A stretch of DNA of 64,000 nt from Halorussus caseinilyticus (GCF_029338395.1 NZ_CP119809.1:2480001-2544000); one strand, 5' to 3'. Shown: positions 9,400-18,602, counted from the stretch's first letter. The notes: generated from the sequence alone by a model not told the origin. Made by a program: numbers and translations.

Positions 9400-10513
9400 G
9401 CGAGCGAACGAGGAGACGGGCGACCAAGCCCGCGAGGAGACGACGGTCCTGCTGGTCGAGGACAACGACGGGGACGCCAGACTCATCGAGGAGATGATTC
9501 AGATGAAGGGCAACCTGCTGGACGACAGCAACAGCATGCCCAACGTCTCGCTGGTCCACGAGGACTGCCTCGCCGACGGGTTGGACCTGCTCGAATCGCG
9601 GGACGTGGACATCATCCTGCTCGACCTGATGCTCCCCGACAGTAGCGGCGAGGCGACCCTCGACTCGGTTCTCGACCAGACCCGCGAGGTGCCCATCGTC
9701 TTGCTGACCGGTCTGAACGACCGGGAGTTCGGCGTCGAGGCGGTCCAGCGCGGCGCACAGGACTACCTCGTGAAGGGAGAAATCGACGGCGAACTCCTCG
9801 TCCGGACGATGCGCTACGCGATGGAACGCAAGAAGAACGAGCGCGAACTCGCCCGCCGGAACGAGCAACTCGCCATCCTGAACCAGATTCTCGAACACGA
9901 CATCCGCAACGACATGAACGTCGTCCGCGGGACGGCCGAACTCCTGCGCGAACGAGTCGGCGACGACCACGTGGAGTTCGTGGACCGAATGTTGGAGAAC
10001 AGCCAGCACGTCGTGGAACTCACCGAAACCGTCTCGACCCTGCTGGAGACGATTACCGGCGAGCAGGACCCGGACCTCGAACCGGTGGACGCAGGCCGGA
10101 TGCTCGAAGCCGAACTCCGGAAGGCCCGGACCTCCCACGACTGCGCGACGTTCGTCGTAGACGGCGGGATTCCCGAGGTCACGGTCCGGGCCAACAGCAT
10201 GCTGTCGTCGGTGTTCAGCAACCTGCTCAACAACGCGGTCCAACACAACGACACCGACGACCCGCACGTCGAAGTCGGCGTCGAAGTCGGCGACGGCGCG
10301 GCGACGATTCGCATCGCGGACGACGGGCCGGGGATTCCGAGCGAGCGCCGAGAGGCCGTGTTCGGACGTGGCGAGCAGGGCATCGACAGCGAGGGCACCG
10401 GCATCGGTCTCTACCTCGTGGACACGCTGGTCAGTCAGTACGGCGGGTCGGTCCGGGTCGAGGACAACGACCCCCGCGGCGCGGTGTTCGTGGTCGAACT
10501 GGTGGCGCTCTGA
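9392..10513 (+). CDS. Receiver-histidine kinase fusion
   Basis: 373 aa. Receiver domain (about 18-140) with D78 in [11 protein letters not shown] and K128; a coiled linker; then an unusual dimerisation box with H169 in [10 protein letters not shown], the haloarchaeal variant type; HATPase domain with [16 protein letters not shown] and [10 protein letters not shown]. There is no PAS or membrane part, so its input is probably phosphate from the upstream receivers or a protein contact. Ends 30 bp before the convergent cofG stop. Confidence 0.92.
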   Translation: MSERANEETGDQAREETTVLLVEDNDGDARLIEEMIQMKGNLLDDSNSMPNVSLVHEDCLADGLDLLESRDVDIILLDLMLPDSSGEATLDSVLDQTREVPIVLLTGLNDREFGVEAVQRGAQDYLVKGEIDGELLVRTMRYAMERKKNERELARRNEQLAILNQILEHDIRNDMNVVRGTAELLRERVGDDHVEFVDRMLENSQHVVELTETVSTLLETITGEQDPDLEPVDAGRMLEAELRKARTSHDCATFVVDGGIPEVTVRANSMLSSVFSNLLNNAVQHNDTDDPHVEVGVEVGDGAATIRIADDGPGIPSERREAVFGRGEQGIDSEGTGIGLYLVDTLVSQYGGSVRVEDNDPRGAVFVVELVAL

Positions 10514-10543
10514 GGGACAGTCGTCGTGAAAACGGGAACCGAG

Positions 10544-11665
10544 TCAGGTCGAGAGAACCGACCGATACCGATTTCCGGCCGCGCCGTCGCTCCCGATGGC
10601 GTCCAGAATCGTCTCCGAGACCCACTGGTCGTCGCCGTCGCCGCCCACCTCTTCGGGAAGGTAGCGCCGATACACCGGCAGTCGCTCGCGCAGGGGGACG
10701 CCCGCCTCGTCCGCGATGTCCTCCAGTTCCCGGAGTGCAGGCCACTCGTACTCGGGGTTGATGTGGTCGTCGGTGACGGGCGAGACGCCGCCCAAGTCGT
10801 CCACGCCGCAGTCGAGCAACTCGCGGGTCGGCGAGAGGTTCGGCGGGACCTGCACCGAGACTTCTTCGGGCAGACACGCACGGGCCATCGCCACGACGCG
10901 GCGCATCGTCTCGACGGAGGGTCGGTCGTACGACGACCGCTCGTTCGGGACGACGTTCTGGACGATGACCTCTTGGACGTGGCCGTATCGCTCGTGCATC
11001 TCGCGGATGGCGAGCAGACTCTCGGCCCGGTCACGCCAGTCCTCGCCGATACCGACGAGGATGCCCGTAGTGAACGGAACCCCCAACTCGCCCGCCGTCC
11101 GGATGGTGGCGAGTCGCTGGCCGGGGTTCTTGACTCGCGGTCCGGCGTGAGCGTCCACGTCGGCGGTAGTTTCGAGCATCACGCCCATCGAGGCGTTCAC
11201 GTCCGCGACCACTTCCATCTGCTCGCGGGTCTGGTCGCCGGGGTTGCTGTGAGGGAGCAGGCCCTCGTCGAGCGCGATGTCGCACACCTCCCGGAGGTAG
11301 GTGTGGATGGAGTCGTGACCCCAATCGGCGAGTTGGTCGTGAATCCGAGCGTATCGGTCGTCGGGGTCGTCGCCGAAGGTGAACAGGGCTTCGGTGCATC
11401 CGGCGTCCGCGCCGGTCCGGAGGATGTCCCTGACCTCCTCGGGCGAGAGCAGGGACGCCTCGCCGGGCGCGTCGAAGTAGGTGCAGTAGGTGCAGGTGTA
11501 CCGGCAGGCGGTCGTCAGCGGGACGAAGACGTTCTTGGCGAAGGTGAGTTCGTCGGCGGAGTCCACGTCGGCGGGTTCGACCCCGAGGAGTCGCCGGACT
11601 TCGGTCTCGTCGATGGTGACGGTTACGTCGTACTCGTCGGCCCCCGGAATGTCGGTACCTGCCAT
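10544..11665 (-). CDS. cofG: 7,8-didemethyl-8-hydroxy-5-deazariboflavin synthase subunit CofG
   Basis: 373 aa radical SAM enzyme. The cluster cysteines are C54, C58 and C61 (CRYTCTYC), followed by TFGDDPDDRY, LLPHSNPGDQ, GVMLETTADVDAHAGPRVKNPGQRL and TGILVGIGEDWRDR, all typical of CofG. It converts the CofH product to FO. cofH is 4 kb away on the other strand, and the broken cofC is on the same strand upstream, so cofC-cofG may once have been neighbours before the ATPase cassette between them. Confidence 0.95.
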   Translation of the reverse strand: MAGTDIPGADEYDVTVTIDETEVRRLLGVEPADVDSADELTFAKNVFVPLTTACRYTCTYCTYFDAPGEASLLSPEEVRDILRTGADAGCTEALFTFGDDPDDRYARIHDQLADWGHDSIHTYLREVCDIALDEGLLPHSNPGDQTREQMEVVADVNASMGVMLETTADVDAHAGPRVKNPGQRLATIRTAGELGVPFTTGILVGIGEDWRDRAESLLAIREMHERYGHVQEVIVQNVVPNERSSYDRPSVETMRRVVAMARACLPEEVSVQVPPNLSPTRELLDCGVDDLGGVSPVTDDHINPEYEWPALRELEDIADEAGVPLRERLPVYRRYLPEEVGGDGDDQWVSETILDAIGSDGAAGNRYRSVLST

Positions 11666-11719
11666 CTTCAGGAAAGTGCGTGACGGCGACGAAAAGAGTT
11701 TGGAAGTTCAGTCGGTCGG

Positions 11720-12328
11720 TCAGAGGAGGGTTCGTTGGAGCAGTCTGTCGAACGACCCGCCGTCGAGTAACGACGCCAGTTTCTCCGCCTCGTCTTCGGG
11801 GTCGTCCTCGTCCTTGTCGATACCCGCGGCCACTTCCAGATTGTCGCGGAAGGCGAGAACCGTGAATCCGGTTCGGGGGTCGCTACCGCGGTCGTTTTCG
11901 AGCGCGACTTCCTTGGCGACCATCTCGCGGCATCGACAGACTTGCTCCGCGTCGCCGATTCGGAGTCCTGTACCCTGATGGCGCTGTCGAACGCGCTCTC
12001 GGATGTCGTCCACGAAGCCGTCGATTTCAGTAGTGTCGAGGTCCACGAGGACGTACTTCTCTACTGGCTTGTTTGCGAGGTGGCGGACGACGGACGAGAA
12101 TCCGGCCTTCAGATTCGGTTTCCCGTTTTCAGATTTGACCAGCAGGTTGTAGTCGTTCCACCCATCGAGGAAACGCCGAATCTTGTTCGACTCTCGATTG
12201 CGCATCTCGTCTTTCGAGACGTTTTCGATTACGAGCGGGTCGATTCGTGGATTATCGTGATACCTGTCGAAAAACTTTCTCACGAAGCGCACGTCGCGTT
12301 TCCCCTCGCTGAAGACTATCTTCGACAT
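11720..12328 (-). CDS. Toprim-like (DUF3226/DUF4435-type) nuclease candidate
   Basis: 202 aa. The N-terminal strand carries Glu8 in KIVFSEGKRDVRFV and a later strand carries D96 and D98 in KYVLVDLDTTE; Glu followed by a DxD on separate strands is the Toprim signature of OLD-type nucleases and primases. A Cys-rich CRCREM and a long acidic C-terminus follow. It starts five bases after the ATPase gene and is surely co-translated with it. In known systems (OLD, Gabija GajA, PARIS AriA/AriB) such a pair is a DNA- or tRNA-cleaving effector under ATPase control. Family membership is inferred from motifs only, and the protein is shorter than AriB. Confidence 0.6.
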   Translation of the reverse strand: MSKIVFSEGKRDVRFVRKFFDRYHDNPRIDPLVIENVSKDEMRNRESNKIRRFLDGWNDYNLLVKSENGKPNLKAGFSSVVRHLANKPVEKYVLVDLDTTEIDGFVDDIRERVRQRHQGTGLRIGDAEQVCRCREMVAKEVALENDRGSDPRTGFTVLAFRDNLEVAAGIDKDEDDPEDEAEKLASLLDGGSFDRLLQRTLL

Positions 12329-12333
12329 CGGAG

Positions 12334-13617
12334 CTAAATCCCTCGAAGGTCGAGATGCAAGTCCTTGAGGTCGTGTTCGGCAGTCTCGTAGTCCAGCACT
12401 TCCGCCCCGAAGTCGTCCATCTTGACGAGCGAGAACTCGTCTTCGAGGTAGTCGCGCTTCTCGTCGGGCATGTCGGCGAAGAAGTCTTTGATAAAGTCGT
12501 GGTCGTGCGTCGTGATGAAGAACTGGACGTTCTCGTCGCGCGCGAGGTCGATGAGGAAGTGGACGAGTTTGAGGACGTATCCGGGGTGCATGTGGTTCTC
12601 GGGTTCCTCGATGAGGACGATTTGGTTCTCTACGTCGTCGTCCATGAGTTCCCACAGGAGGCCGACTATTGCTTTGAAGCCGTCGCCCATGAAGTCGAAG
12701 GGTATGGGTTCTTTCTCACCGTCTTCGGTCTCGAAAATCAGGGTGTCCAAACTGAAGGATTTCAGGTTGTCCACGATGTCTCTCTCCTGAATGAAGTCAC
12801 CGATGTCGTCTATTTTGACTGATTCTTGATTGTCGTCGGTTCGTTTAATATCATCAGTTGTAGCGGTCGATTTGATGAATGTGGTCAAATTGGTGGGAGT
12901 TGGTCGTTCTACGAATGTATTTCGGGGTGGAAGTCCGAGTTCCACTCTTCTGGAAGAAAATTCGAAGTATCCCCTTGGACCTCGCTGATTATGGTAGAAA
13001 CCTAGATTGTCAATTTTCTCGCTTCCGCGGAACTCGTCTACCACGTCTTCTAAAATATCTCTTATAAGAGTGGTGCTTCTTTTTCCACTCAAAAAGCAGG
13101 GATACTCTCTATCCGCAGTAGAAAGTATCAAAATCTCGTCCCGAAGTCCTTCAGTTGGCTCCCTAACTAGTTTCTCTCTTATTGCATCCACCAACGAGTT
13201 CCGTATATTCTCGTATATTTGCCTCGGAGCATCTGCTTTTTCTTCAGAGGGGACTTCTGACTTCTCGTCAGTAGTGAACTGCGCAAGACTCATCTGAAAT
13301 CCTCCGGTGTTGGAAGCAATCTCAAAAAATAAATTCTCTGCTTCTGATAGCGACGGCTTTCTAATATTGGCTTCAAAACTCGCTGAATCACTTTCACCGG
13401 AAATTTCAGCAGAATCGAATTTCGTATTGATTACTGAATCGAGATTGTCGTCGAACTCTTGAAGATTCACCGGTTCGAAAAGCAAATCCACCGCTTCCAA
13501 AAGAGAAGTCTTCCCAGTATTGTTCCTGCCAGTAATCAAGTTAATGTCGGTAGGCTCGAACTCGACGTACTCCAACCCTTTGAACCCCTCAATCTCGACG
13601 TGTTCGAGTTCCGTCAT
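12334..13617 (-). CDS. OLD-like AAA ATPase (AAA_15/AAA_21 type)
   Basis: 427 aa. Starts MTELEHVEIEGFKGLEYVEF, then Walker A GRNNTGKT (30-37), a long insertion, an ABC-like signature region (FDFMGDGFKAIVGLLW), Walker B IVLIEEPEN (333-341) with HMHPG, and the switch His371 in TTHDHDF. This is the SMC/RecF-like ATPase architecture used in OLD, PARIS and related systems. The nuclease domain that OLD carries at its C-terminus is absent here and seems to be supplied by the next gene. The middle of the gene is visibly richer in A/T than its neighbours, which suggests later acquisition. Confidence 0.8.
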   Translation of the reverse strand: MTELEHVEIEGFKGLEYVEFEPTDINLITGRNNTGKTSLLEAVDLLFEPVNLQEFDDNLDSVINTKFDSAEISGESDSASFEANIRKPSLSEAENLFFEIASNTGGFQMSLAQFTTDEKSEVPSEEKADAPRQIYENIRNSLVDAIREKLVREPTEGLRDEILILSTADREYPCFLSGKRSTTLIRDILEDVVDEFRGSEKIDNLGFYHNQRGPRGYFEFSSRRVELGLPPRNTFVERPTPTNLTTFIKSTATTDDIKRTDDNQESVKIDDIGDFIQERDIVDNLKSFSLDTLIFETEDGEKEPIPFDFMGDGFKAIVGLLWELMDDDVENQIVLIEEPENHMHPGYVLKLVHFLIDLARDENVQFFITTHDHDFIKDFFADMPDEKRDYLEDEFSLVKMDDFGAEVLDYETAEHDLKDLHLDLRGI

Positions 13618-13679
13618 CGGTAGTCGCTCACCTCCAAGTTGCCCGTCATGACATAAAAACCGTCGCCTTCTCCCAATCC

Positions 13680-14382
13680 CTACTCCCGAACCACGCCCAC
13701 CCGACTCTCGTCGCTGGCCAACTCGAATCCGGCCGCGCGCAACCACTCGAACGACGCTCCCGTCGCTCGCGGTTCCACCGCTCGCGCGTCCGAGGCGCTT
13801 CGCGCCTCGCTCCCCCGTGAATCAGCACCTCCGCGAGGTCCGCGCGCTCGTCCACGTCGGTCGCCAGTCGGTGCGAATCCACCACTCGCACCTCGGCACC
13901 CACCTCGCGGGCGGCGGTCAGGTGGTCCAGAAACGACGTGCCGTGGTAGTCCACCCGAAACTCGGGGTGGCGCACGACGAGCGCGTTCGTCCCGCCGCCG
14001 CGTCCCGGCGCGATGGCGACTTCGCCGACGGCCGCCGACTCGTCGCTCCCTCGTCCGTCGTCCCGTTCGCCGCGCTCGAACAATCGTTCGAGCGCGGCGG
14101 GGTCGCCAGCGCGAGGTCGGCCATCACCACCGCGACCGGGCCGTCGGTCCCCGCGAGGACCGCGTTCACGGCCTCGGTCAGCGGTCGGTCGTCCACCGTC
14201 ACCGGCGCGTCGGTCTCAACCGGCGCAGTCGCCAGCACCTCGGGGTCCCGGCCGGTCGCCCGCACCGCGGCCAGCACGTCGGCCAGCATCGCCTCGGCGA
14301 ACGCCGCGCGTTCGTCGGGCGACAGCACGTCGGCTAACCGGGTCTTCGGTTCGGTCGCGGCGTACGGAACGACGACTCGCAT
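13680..14382 (-). pseudogene. cofC: cofC (2-phospho-L-lactate guanylyltransferase) with two frameshifts
   Basis: The first 97 or so residues read MRVVVPYAATEPKTRLADVLS through [16 protein letters not shown], as expected for CofC, the nucleotidyltransferase that activates phospholactate for F420. The frame then breaks at a C-run near 14100. Restoring one C gives [13 protein letters not shown] and on through [25 protein letters not shown] to EVLIHG. A second break at a G-run near 13818, again one base short, is needed to read the expected ending [22 protein letters not shown] and a stop at 13680. Either a real double mutation or two homopolymer sequencing errors. With both repaired the protein would be about 234 aa. 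Confidence 0.8.
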
Positions 14383-14719
14383 CTCTTCGGAAGTCGCTCG
14401 GCCTGCCTTAAGAGGCTACGGAATGACGGTGGTAACCACGGTACGGTCGCTGGTTCAACTTCGAGTCTCGGCCGCTCGCCACGCGACGGCACAGCAACCG
14501 CGGGAACCGGAAGAGAAAACACCGTCTTTCGCAACGAATTATATTGCTAAAGAAATTGTATCTCTTCTTGAGAGCAATACAAAAATGTCCACGCGCCGTG
14601 TTTCTCGGCGTCCGTATTCGTCGGCGGACGGACACAACGTGACCGTCCGCCGGGTTCGCCGCGCCCCGCGCGGCGGACTCCCGAAATCTCCCGAAATCGG
14701 TCCGGAACCGAGTCCGCGT
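14383..14719. other. Intergenic stretch, no gene seen
   Basis: Holds an AT-rich patch around 14530-14590 (with GCTAAAGAAATTG) and, at about 14645-14680, a GC-rich hairpin with GTCCGCCG/CGGCGGAC arms downstream of the surface-protein gene, which may be its terminator. I see no convincing reading frame. Confidence 0.4.
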
Positions 14720-15514
14720 CTAGCGGAGTTTGTCGTAGTCGTCCTGATTCTGCGAGCGATACCAGAGCGCGCCGCCGACGACGACGAGCAGTGCGAGCAG
14801 TCCAGCGCCGCCGTAGAGGAGCATCTGGGTCTGCTCGTTCGACTGCTGGGCCGAATCCGCGCTGTCGGCCGCTTTCCCGGCGAGGTCGCTCGCCAGTCCG
14901 AAGTTCTCGCCGTCGAACGCGGACACGGCGTCCGAGAGCGTACTCTCGGCGTCCGAGACGCCCGCACCGCTGTCTTTCGCGTCGGCGATGGTGTCTTCGG
15001 CGTCCTCGATAGCCGACCGTGCCTCGTCGCTCTCCTCGGTGTAGGGCCGGAACGTCCACGGGTCGGCGATGGTCTCGCTACTCCCGCCCTGCCGGACCTG
15101 ACTCAGTTCGGCGAGCAGGAGGCTCTGGGCCGGGTCGTAGGTGAAGTTCGTCACCTCGGGGACCGTCCCCTCGATTTTCACCTCGACCTCGTAGGCGTCG
15201 CTCTTGTCCAGCGCGTGGTCGAACGACTGACCGTCGTAGGACTTCTGGTCTATCTTGTCGCCGCCTTGGTCGTAGAGTTTGACCGTCCACGTCACGTCCG
15301 TCAGGTGGGTCGTCCCGTTGAGCGTCCACGAGTCGTACTCGCTGAACGGTTTCTCGATGGTGAACGTGGTCGTCACGTCCGACCCGACCTTCGCCTCGCT
15401 GGGCGCGCCGCTCGCCGACGCCGACATCGCCGCGGCGGGACCGACCGCCGAGACGACCAGCGTGGCCGCGAGCAACAGCGTCAGCAGTTTAGAACAACGG
15501 TTCGAGTTCATCAT
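14720..15514 (-). CDS. Secreted, C-terminally anchored surface protein
   Basis: 264 aa. A signal peptide covers about residues 1-29 (SKLLTLLLAATLVVSAVGPAAA), followed by a beta-rich ectodomain (VGSDVTTTFTIEKPFSEY, TVKLYDQGGDKI), a helical acidic stretch (EARSAIEDAEDTIADAKDSG, likely a stalk) and a transmembrane helix (about 235-253, LLYGGAGLLALLVVVGGALWY) with a short cytoplasmic tail. Its start lies inside the end of cetZ1 (26-base overlap), so the two are probably translated together. Function unknown; the context suggests a cell-shape or surface role. Confidence 0.75.
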   Translation of the reverse strand: MMNSNRCSKLLTLLLAATLVVSAVGPAAAMSASASGAPSEAKVGSDVTTTFTIEKPFSEYDSWTLNGTTHLTDVTWTVKLYDQGGDKIDQKSYDGQSFDHALDKSDAYEVEVKIEGTVPEVTNFTYDPAQSLLLAELSQVRQGGSSETIADPWTFRPYTEESDEARSAIEDAEDTIADAKDSGAGVSDAESTLSDAVSAFDGENFGLASDLAGKAADSADSAQQSNEQTQMLLYGGAGLLALLVVVGGALWYRSQNQDDYDKLR

Positions 15515-16667
15515 CGTCGTCCTCCACTAGTTCTTCCAAGTTCTCTTCGCTCTCCTGCTGAATCTCGTCGATGTTGTCCTGTGCCTCGATTGCGACTTCC
15601 TGTAGCTCCTTGATTCGCGGGACGTTGTTGACGCCCGACAGGAGGACGACGCTGGCGACGTACTGGGAATCGACCACCGGGTAGTCGCCACCGCGGACTT
15701 CCATCGAACCGGTCTGCTCTTCGAGCCACTTCCGACCGCGCTCTATTCCCTTCCGGTTGAGGTGCTGAGGCGGGCCGCTCAACACGAGGAGGGCGCGCTC
15801 GGTGCCCTCGATTTCGCAGGGCAGGGTGAGTCGCCCGAGTGCCGCCTTCCGGACGAGGCTGGTGATGCGGTTGGTCGTGTTGGCGCTGTCGGGTTGGTTC
15901 TCGTCGCTCCCGGTGAACCGCGAGAGCAGGCCGTTCGAGGAACTGCTGTTCTCGACTTCCTCGGCGGCGTAGCCGATGGTAGAGACGCCCCCGCCAGCGA
16001 GCGTGTTGATAATCTCGCTGGAGTCCACGACGCTCTCGGCCACTTCGTCGTCGCCGCCGACTTCGCCCGCGCCGAAGAGGATGCCGAACCGTCGGACGAT
16101 TTCCTCGTTGATTTCGGCGTAACCGCTCTCGATGGATTCGCCAGACTGTCGCCACGCGTCGTTGTCGAACACCATGAGGTTGTCAACCTCGCGGACGAAC
16201 GTCTGGAACGACCGCGCGGCGTTCAGCGTGTAGATACCCCCCTCGTCGCTACCGGGCAGGATACCGAGACCGTACACCGGTTCGGTGTAAATTCGTTTGA
16301 GGTGCTTTGCGAGAACCGGGGCACCGCCAGAACCGGTGCCACCACCCATCCCCGCGACGATGAGGAACGCATCGACTTCGTGGACAGGGATGTTGTCGAT
16401 AGCTCCCTGAATCTCGTCGATGTCCTCCTCGGCGATTTCCGCGCCGAGTTCGTTGTCCGCGCCGACTCCGTGTCCCTTTACTCGGGATTGACCGATGAGG
16501 ACTCGATTGTCCTGGGGAACCTCGTCGAGTCCCATCAGGTCGGCCTTCGCGGAGTTAACCGCGACTGCCGACCGGACGATGTCGCTTCCAGTTCGCTGGT
16601 CGTATTCCAGGAACTTGTCCACGATTTTCCCACCGGCCTGCCCGAAACCAATCATTGCGAGCTTCAT
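15489..16667 (-). CDS. cetZ1: Tubulin-like protein CetZ (CetZ1-like)
   Basis: 392 aa. GTP-binding motifs of the tubulin/FtsZ superfamily are present: MIGFGQAGGKIVDKF, the GGGTGSGGAPVLAKHLK signature (glycine-rich loop) and NNVPRIKELQEVAIEAQDNI at the C-terminal end, which then becomes acidic (EELVEDDDDELEPLF). CetZ1 controls cell shape and rod formation for swimming in Haloferax. The start is MKLAMIGFG, as in the family; an upstream extension is not conserved. A second, very similar paralogue is at 59621. Confidence 0.93.
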   Translation of the reverse strand: MKLAMIGFGQAGGKIVDKFLEYDQRTGSDIVRSAVAVNSAKADLMGLDEVPQDNRVLIGQSRVKGHGVGADNELGAEIAEEDIDEIQGAIDNIPVHEVDAFLIVAGMGGGTGSGGAPVLAKHLKRIYTEPVYGLGILPGSDEGGIYTLNAARSFQTFVREVDNLMVFDNDAWRQSGESIESGYAEINEEIVRRFGILFGAGEVGGDDEVAESVVDSSEIINTLAGGGVSTIGYAAEEVENSSSSNGLLSRFTGSDENQPDSANTTNRITSLVRKAALGRLTLPCEIEGTERALLVLSGPPQHLNRKGIERGRKWLEEQTGSMEVRGGDYPVVDSQYVASVVLLSGVNNVPRIKELQEVAIEAQDNIDEIQQESEENLEELVEDDDDELEPLF

Positions 16668-16935
16668 TTTCCGGACCGTACTCCGTTGGGAGAAATACAA
16701 CCACGAAGGGGTGATAATCCTTTTGGTCCGTCCCACGGAATCCGGAAACGGCGCGTTACACCGAATCGAACCACGATAATCGGACGTTTACCGGTCGCGC
16801 GAACCACCACCAGTTCCCGAACATGTCCTTTTAAGTTTATAGCCGCGCAGAGATGTCCACCTGCTGGTAGTCGAACGGCATCGGACACGCGTCCGACGGC
16901 CGTCAGACGAGGGTTTTGCCGACCGCCCGCCGAGA

Positions 16936-17823
16936 CTACCGGCTCGGGAGTTCGAGATACCCCGAGAGAGTGGTCAAATCGGTCTCTGCGACGCCGAACG
17001 CGTCGATGTCGTTGTGGGCGACCACGTTGTCCACTTCGAGCGACCGGTACTGGTCGTTGCCGAACGGGACGAACGGTACCGGGTCGGCCGCGGCCAGTCC
17101 GACTCGCGCGAGCGCCATCGGCAGGGGGAGGACCGTCACCGACTTGCCGTCCGCGCGGTAGGCGAGGCGGGCAACGTCGGCCAGCGTCAACACCTCCGGG
17201 CCGCCGATTTCGTACGTCTCGCCGTCGTGGTCCTCCTCGACGCCCTCGGCGAGCATCGGCGCGAGGTCCCCGACCCAAATCGGTTGGAAGCGCGAGCGTC
17301 CGCCGCCCGGCAGGGCCGTGACGTAGGGCGTCGTGAGCGTCTTCGTGAACGAGACGAACTCGCCGCCCTCGCCGAAGACGACCGAGGGCCGGAAGATGGT
17401 GTAGGCCAACTCCGAGTCTCGGACGACTTCCTCGGCCTGCCCCTTCGAGCGGAGATACTCGGTCGGGCCGTTCGAGTCGGCACCGAGCGCGCTCATCTGG
17501 ACGAGTTTCCGGACGCCGTGGTCCTCGGCGGCCTCGACCACGTTCTTCGTCCCGCCGAGGTGGACTTTGGTGTGGGACTTCCCGCCGGAGGGCTTGAACA
17601 GCGGCGAAAGCGCGACGAGGTTGATTGCCACGTCTTGGTCCTCGAACGCGCCTTCGATGGAGTCGTAGGCGGTCACGTCCCCTCGCGCGCGTTCGACGCC
17701 CGCGGGGAAGTCGGCCTCGTCGGGGTCGCGTGCCAACGCCGTCACGTCGTGCCCTCGCTCTACCAGTTCGGCGACGAGGTTCGTGCCGATGAAGCCGGTT
17801 CCTCCGACGACGAGAATGTTCAT
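16936..17823 (-). CDS. NAD(P)-dependent epimerase, complex I NDUFA9-like
   Basis: 295 aa atypical short-chain dehydrogenase. The Rossmann motif GGTGFIGTNLVAEL is at the N-terminus, followed by VALSPLFKPSGGKSHTKVHLGGTKNVVEAA, the conserved MSALGADSNGPTEYLRSKGQAEE (Tyr/Lys-like motif) and FRPSVVFGEGGEF. This subgroup resembles the NDUFA9 subunit and plant quinone-related reductases; the substrate is unknown. Divergent from tmk, with a long perfect palindrome between them. Confidence 0.85.
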   Translation of the reverse strand: MNILVVGGTGFIGTNLVAELVERGHDVTALARDPDEADFPAGVERARGDVTAYDSIEGAFEDQDVAINLVALSPLFKPSGGKSHTKVHLGGTKNVVEAAEDHGVRKLVQMSALGADSNGPTEYLRSKGQAEEVVRDSELAYTIFRPSVVFGEGGEFVSFTKTLTTPYVTALPGGGRSRFQPIWVGDLAPMLAEGVEEDHDGETYEIGGPEVLTLADVARLAYRADGKSVTVLPLPMALARVGLAAADPVPFVPFGNDQYRSLEVDNVVAHNDIDAFGVAETDLTTLSGYLELPSR

Positions 17824-17907
17824 GTTCGGAATACGTACCGACGAAAAGTAAAACTAACTGCCGCGTCGGGCGTTTCCGGAAGTGATTCGCCGCCCGACGG
17901 CCGGTGA

Positions 17908-17941
17908 GCGAGTCGTCGCGGACCGGTCCGCGACGACTCGC
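17908..17941. promoter_or_regulatory. 34-bp perfect palindrome in a divergent promoter region
   Basis: Seventeen bases are followed directly by their exact reverse complement (centre GGACC|GGTCC). It lies between the NDUFA9-like gene and tmk, ending two bases before the tmk TATA-like sequence. It could be an operator for a dimeric regulator, or a hairpin or cruciform of repeat origin. Confidence 0.6.
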
Positions 17942-17943
17942 CG

Positions 17944-17951
17944 GTCTTAAT
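17944..17951 (+). promoter_or_regulatory. TATA-like box of tmk
   Basis: GTCTTAAT, about 25-32 bp before the tmk ATG, directly after the palindrome. Confidence 0.4.
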
Positions 17952-17975
17952 ACCGCGCCGAGACCACCTCCGAGT

Positions 17976-18602
17976 ATGCTCATCACCTTGGAGGGTCTCG
18001 ACGGGAGCGGCAAGACGACCGTCTGGGAGGTCCTGCGCGAGGAGTTCCCCGAGTTCGTCTTCACCCGCGAACCCACCGAGACGTGGTACGGCGAGGCGGT
18101 GAATCGCTCTATGGAGGACGACGACACCGACCCGCTCGCCGAGTTGTTCCTCTTCACCGCCGACCACGCCGCCCACCTCTCGGGGACGGTCCGGCCTGCG
18201 CTCGCAGACGGAAAGGTCGTCGTCTCGGACCGCTACTCGGACTCGCGGTACGCGTATCAGGCGGTCAGCATCGAGGGGCGGGTCAAGCGACCGCTGGAGT
18301 ACATCCGCGGAGTCCACCAACCGTGGACTCGGCCGCCGGACGCGACGCTCTACTTCGACGTAGACCCGGAGACGGGCGCGGCCCGGAGCGGCGCGACCAA
18401 CAAGTTCGAGCAGGCGGCGTTCCTGAGTCAGGTCCAGTCGAACTACGAGCGACTCCTCAGCGCCGAACCCGAGCGGTTCGTCCGCATCGACGCCACCCGG
18501 TCGCCCGAGGCGGTCATCGACTCGGCGGTGGAAGCGGTCGAGCGACTGCTGGACGACCGGACCGAGCGTGACGGAGGCGAACGCGACGGGGCCGACGAGT
18601 AG
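17976..18602 (+). CDS. tmk: Thymidylate kinase
   Basis: 208 aa. P-loop GLDGSGKTT at the N-terminus, the [11 protein letters not shown] nucleotide/base motif, [18 protein letters not shown] (DR motif) and a lid region rich in Arg. It phosphorylates dTMP to dTDP. The acidic C-terminal tail ([14 protein letters not shown]) is typical of halophiles. The start is the ATG 24 bp after a TATA-like sequence; a longer frame upstream runs through the palindrome. Confidence 0.94.
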   Translation: MLITLEGLDGSGKTTVWEVLREEFPEFVFTREPTETWYGEAVNRSMEDDDTDPLAELFLFTADHAAHLSGTVRPALADGKVVVSDRYSDSRYAYQAVSIEGRVKRPLEYIRGVHQPWTRPPDATLYFDVDPETGAARSGATNKFEQAAFLSQVQSNYERLLSAEPERFVRIDATRSPEAVIDSAVEAVERLLDDRTERDGGERDGADE

